From Isohypsibius dastychi (Eukaryota > Tardigrada > Eutardigrada > Parachela > Isohypsibiidae), in assembly GCA_034696485.1 (NCBI GenBank), contig JAQIWT010000731.1, forward strand, positions 1-15,658: DNA of 15,658 nucleotides. Direction: 5' to 3'. Below, piece after piece: positions 14,608-15,658 of the stretch (within the stretch, counting starts at the first letter, position 1; every line of letters starts with the position of its first letter). The position numbers and the translations under genes are program-made. Below the pieces are notes generated by a model. It was not told the DNA's origin. It worked only from the letters and a program-made list of their open reading frames with translations, and searched no databases.

Positions 14608-15658
14608 AATTTTTTCAGCTCGGCAAGAGCATCTAAATGACGTTTCACCGCCTGCTCCAAAAATCCGTTTCTTGGTTTAAAACGAACCGATTCGGTGACA
14701 TTCGATTCGGGGCATATCTTTTGTGCAAATGTATGACCAACTCTGCCGCAACACTCACACACCTGCATTCCCTGAATCACCCAAAACCGTTCTCGTTTTA
14801 TTTCAAAATCTGGGTCACTTGGGCTTACCCAGCTTGATGATCTTGCACGACCCTGATTTTCGCGTTCTTCAGGTTCGGGTCGTCCGATTTTATTGCGAAA
14901 ATTTGCGCTTGATTCTCTTGGTGGATTCATACGGCCGACCGCATCCTTCACGTTGCAATCTGCCGAAATATGACCGGAAATGCCACAACTGTAGCAATTT
15001 CTTCTATCACGCGATGTTCGTCCTTGACCGTTATCATTTCGGCTGAAGTTATTCCTTCCCGGAATAAACCGCTCACCACTTTGGCTGCGCCAATTTCCGC
15101 TTGGTGTTCTCCTGAAAGTGTTATTCGGACTTTTACCCCGCTGGTATCCCGGTTGAAATCCACTCGGATTTCCACTTTGATAAGCTCCGTTTGATCCACT
15201 CTGATATGGACTCCGCGGACCATTCTGACTATTGGCTGAAGTCTGCTGCTTCTGCTGATCGGCAAAGGAAACTCCTGCTTGCTTTTTATCGACTGCTGCT
15301 GGTGCCTCATCTCCAGTGGCCTCTTCCGGTTGCTCGATCTGCTGGCTGTACTTTTTTACAGCTTGCGGTGGGAAAGCCGGTGTCAAAATCGCTTCCTTCT
15401 TTTCTGGCGATTTTCTCATAATCGGCTTCATGATCGCTCCTGGTAAAGGTGGTGTCAGCATAACCTGGCGATACTTGGGGTCTTTTGTACGCTCGCCACG
15501 GTCAACACGTTCCCAGGTTTCGAGTCCTTCTCGGAACTCGTCAATTGTAAGCGTTTGACTTTTACGCAAGAATTCCAAATTAACCATCGAGCAACGCTGG
15601 ATTCCTTGGATCATTCGAGCAACTTTCAGCTCCTCAGGCCAATTTCTCCCAACTTTGT
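14595..15658 (-). CDS. gag: Gag, C-terminal part with two zinc knuckles
   Basis: The frame is open to the right edge, so the capsid region lies mostly outside. Numbered from the Met at 15614: PEELKVARMIQG just before and at the start fits the end of a gypsy-type capsid; residues about 90-205 are rich in Gln, Gly, Ser, Asn and Arg, basic and disordered, as in nucleocapsid regions. The first knuckle is CYSCGISGHISADC (207-220), the standard CX2CX4HX4C. The second is CECCGRVGHTFAQKIC (286-301), spaced CX2CX4HX6C. Zinc knuckles bind and package element RNA in the cytoplasmic particle. The last residues, ELKKLKNA, end at a TAG at 14595, and the slippery heptamer overlaps the end. No lesion is visible in this part. 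Confidence 0.85.
   Translation of the reverse strand, partial: KVGRNWPEELKVARMIQGIQRCSMVNLEFLRKSQTLTIDEFREGLETWERVDRGERTKDPKYRQVMLTPPLPGAIMKPIMRKSPEKKEAILTPAFPPQAVKKYSQQIEQPEEATGDEAPAAVDKKQAGVSFADQQKQQTSANSQNGPRSPYQSGSNGAYQSGNPSGFQPGYQRGKSPNNTFRRTPSGNWRSQSGERFIPGRNNFSRNDNGQGRTSRDRRNCYSCGISGHISADCNVKDAVGRMNPPRESSANFRNKIGRPEPEERENQGRARSSSWVSPSDPDFEIKRERFWVIQGMQVCECCGRVGHTFAQKICPESNVTESVRFKPRNGFLEQAVKRHLDALAELKKLKNA

Larger units (their letters stand above)
6443..15658 (-). mobile_element. Ty3/gypsy-type LTR retroelement, 5' end outside window, decayed
   Basis: Read right to left, the domain order is Gag zinc knuckles, protease-like, SH3-like, RT, RNase H, integrase. RT and RNase H before integrase is the Ty3/gypsy order. 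The RT box is YIDD and the integrase has an HHCC finger, an Asp-Asp core and a GPY/F-type tail. Reading-frame lesions seen: TAG at 14152; frame changes near 13843, 12770, 12695, 12510 and 11860; TAA at 11213; a frame change near 10240; TAG at 10077; TAA at 8652; a frame change near 8345; TAA at 6881 and TAG at 6848. It is therefore non-autonomous as written. LTRs and the primer binding site were not found. The left limit at 6443 is the end of the last open frame, not a proven boundary. Confidence 0.85.

Overview
The window looks like a compact-genome invertebrate, most likely a nematode. The evidence is a host gene cut by six very short introns (53-74 nt) and a long Ty3/gypsy-type retroelement beside it. 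No bacterial gene organisation is visible. The species cannot be told from the sequence.

Layout. (1) Positions 1-240 hold the P-loop end of an MCM helicase gene (MCM6-like) on the + strand, which breaks down after its second exon. (2) Positions 451-2940, minus strand, hold a broken protein-coding tract of about 2.5 kb, with a TATA box upstream at 3050-3057; I do not recognise the protein. (3) Positions 3060-3880 show nothing I can support. (4) Positions 3900-4217, minus, hold a short open exon of unknown function. (5) Positions 4665-6051, +, hold a seven-exon gene for a three-RRM RNA-binding protein with a poly(A) signal at 6233. It carries two adjacent in-frame TGA codons and a one-base frame change. 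(6) From about 6443 to beyond the right edge, minus, lies a Ty3/gypsy LTR retroelement read right to left: gag with two zinc knuckles, a -1 frameshift signal, a degenerate protease-like domain, a second protease-like domain, an SH3-like domain, the pre-RT beta domain, reverse transcriptase, RNase H, a long spacer, integrase with a GPY/F-type C-terminus, a basic/acidic tail, and a separate 3' open frame preceded by a good splice acceptor. The LTRs and primer binding site were not identified; the 5' end lies outside the window.

How it works together. In the family, Gag forms the particle and a fraction of ribosomes shift frame to make Gag-Pol. Protease, RT/RNase H and integrase then process, copy and insert the element. 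Here the frameshift module looks complete: an A AAA AAC heptamer, a 5-nt spacer, a 10-bp stem and a possible pseudoknot. Downstream, pol carries several stop codons and frame changes, and neither protease-like domain shows its catalytic Asp. The copy as written should not be autonomous. Because the host RRM gene carries the same kinds of lesion, part of this may be assembly error.

Most unusual points: the frameshift signal, the SH3-like domain between protease and RT, the tandem protease-like domains, and a 3' accessory frame that does not look like an envelope protein.
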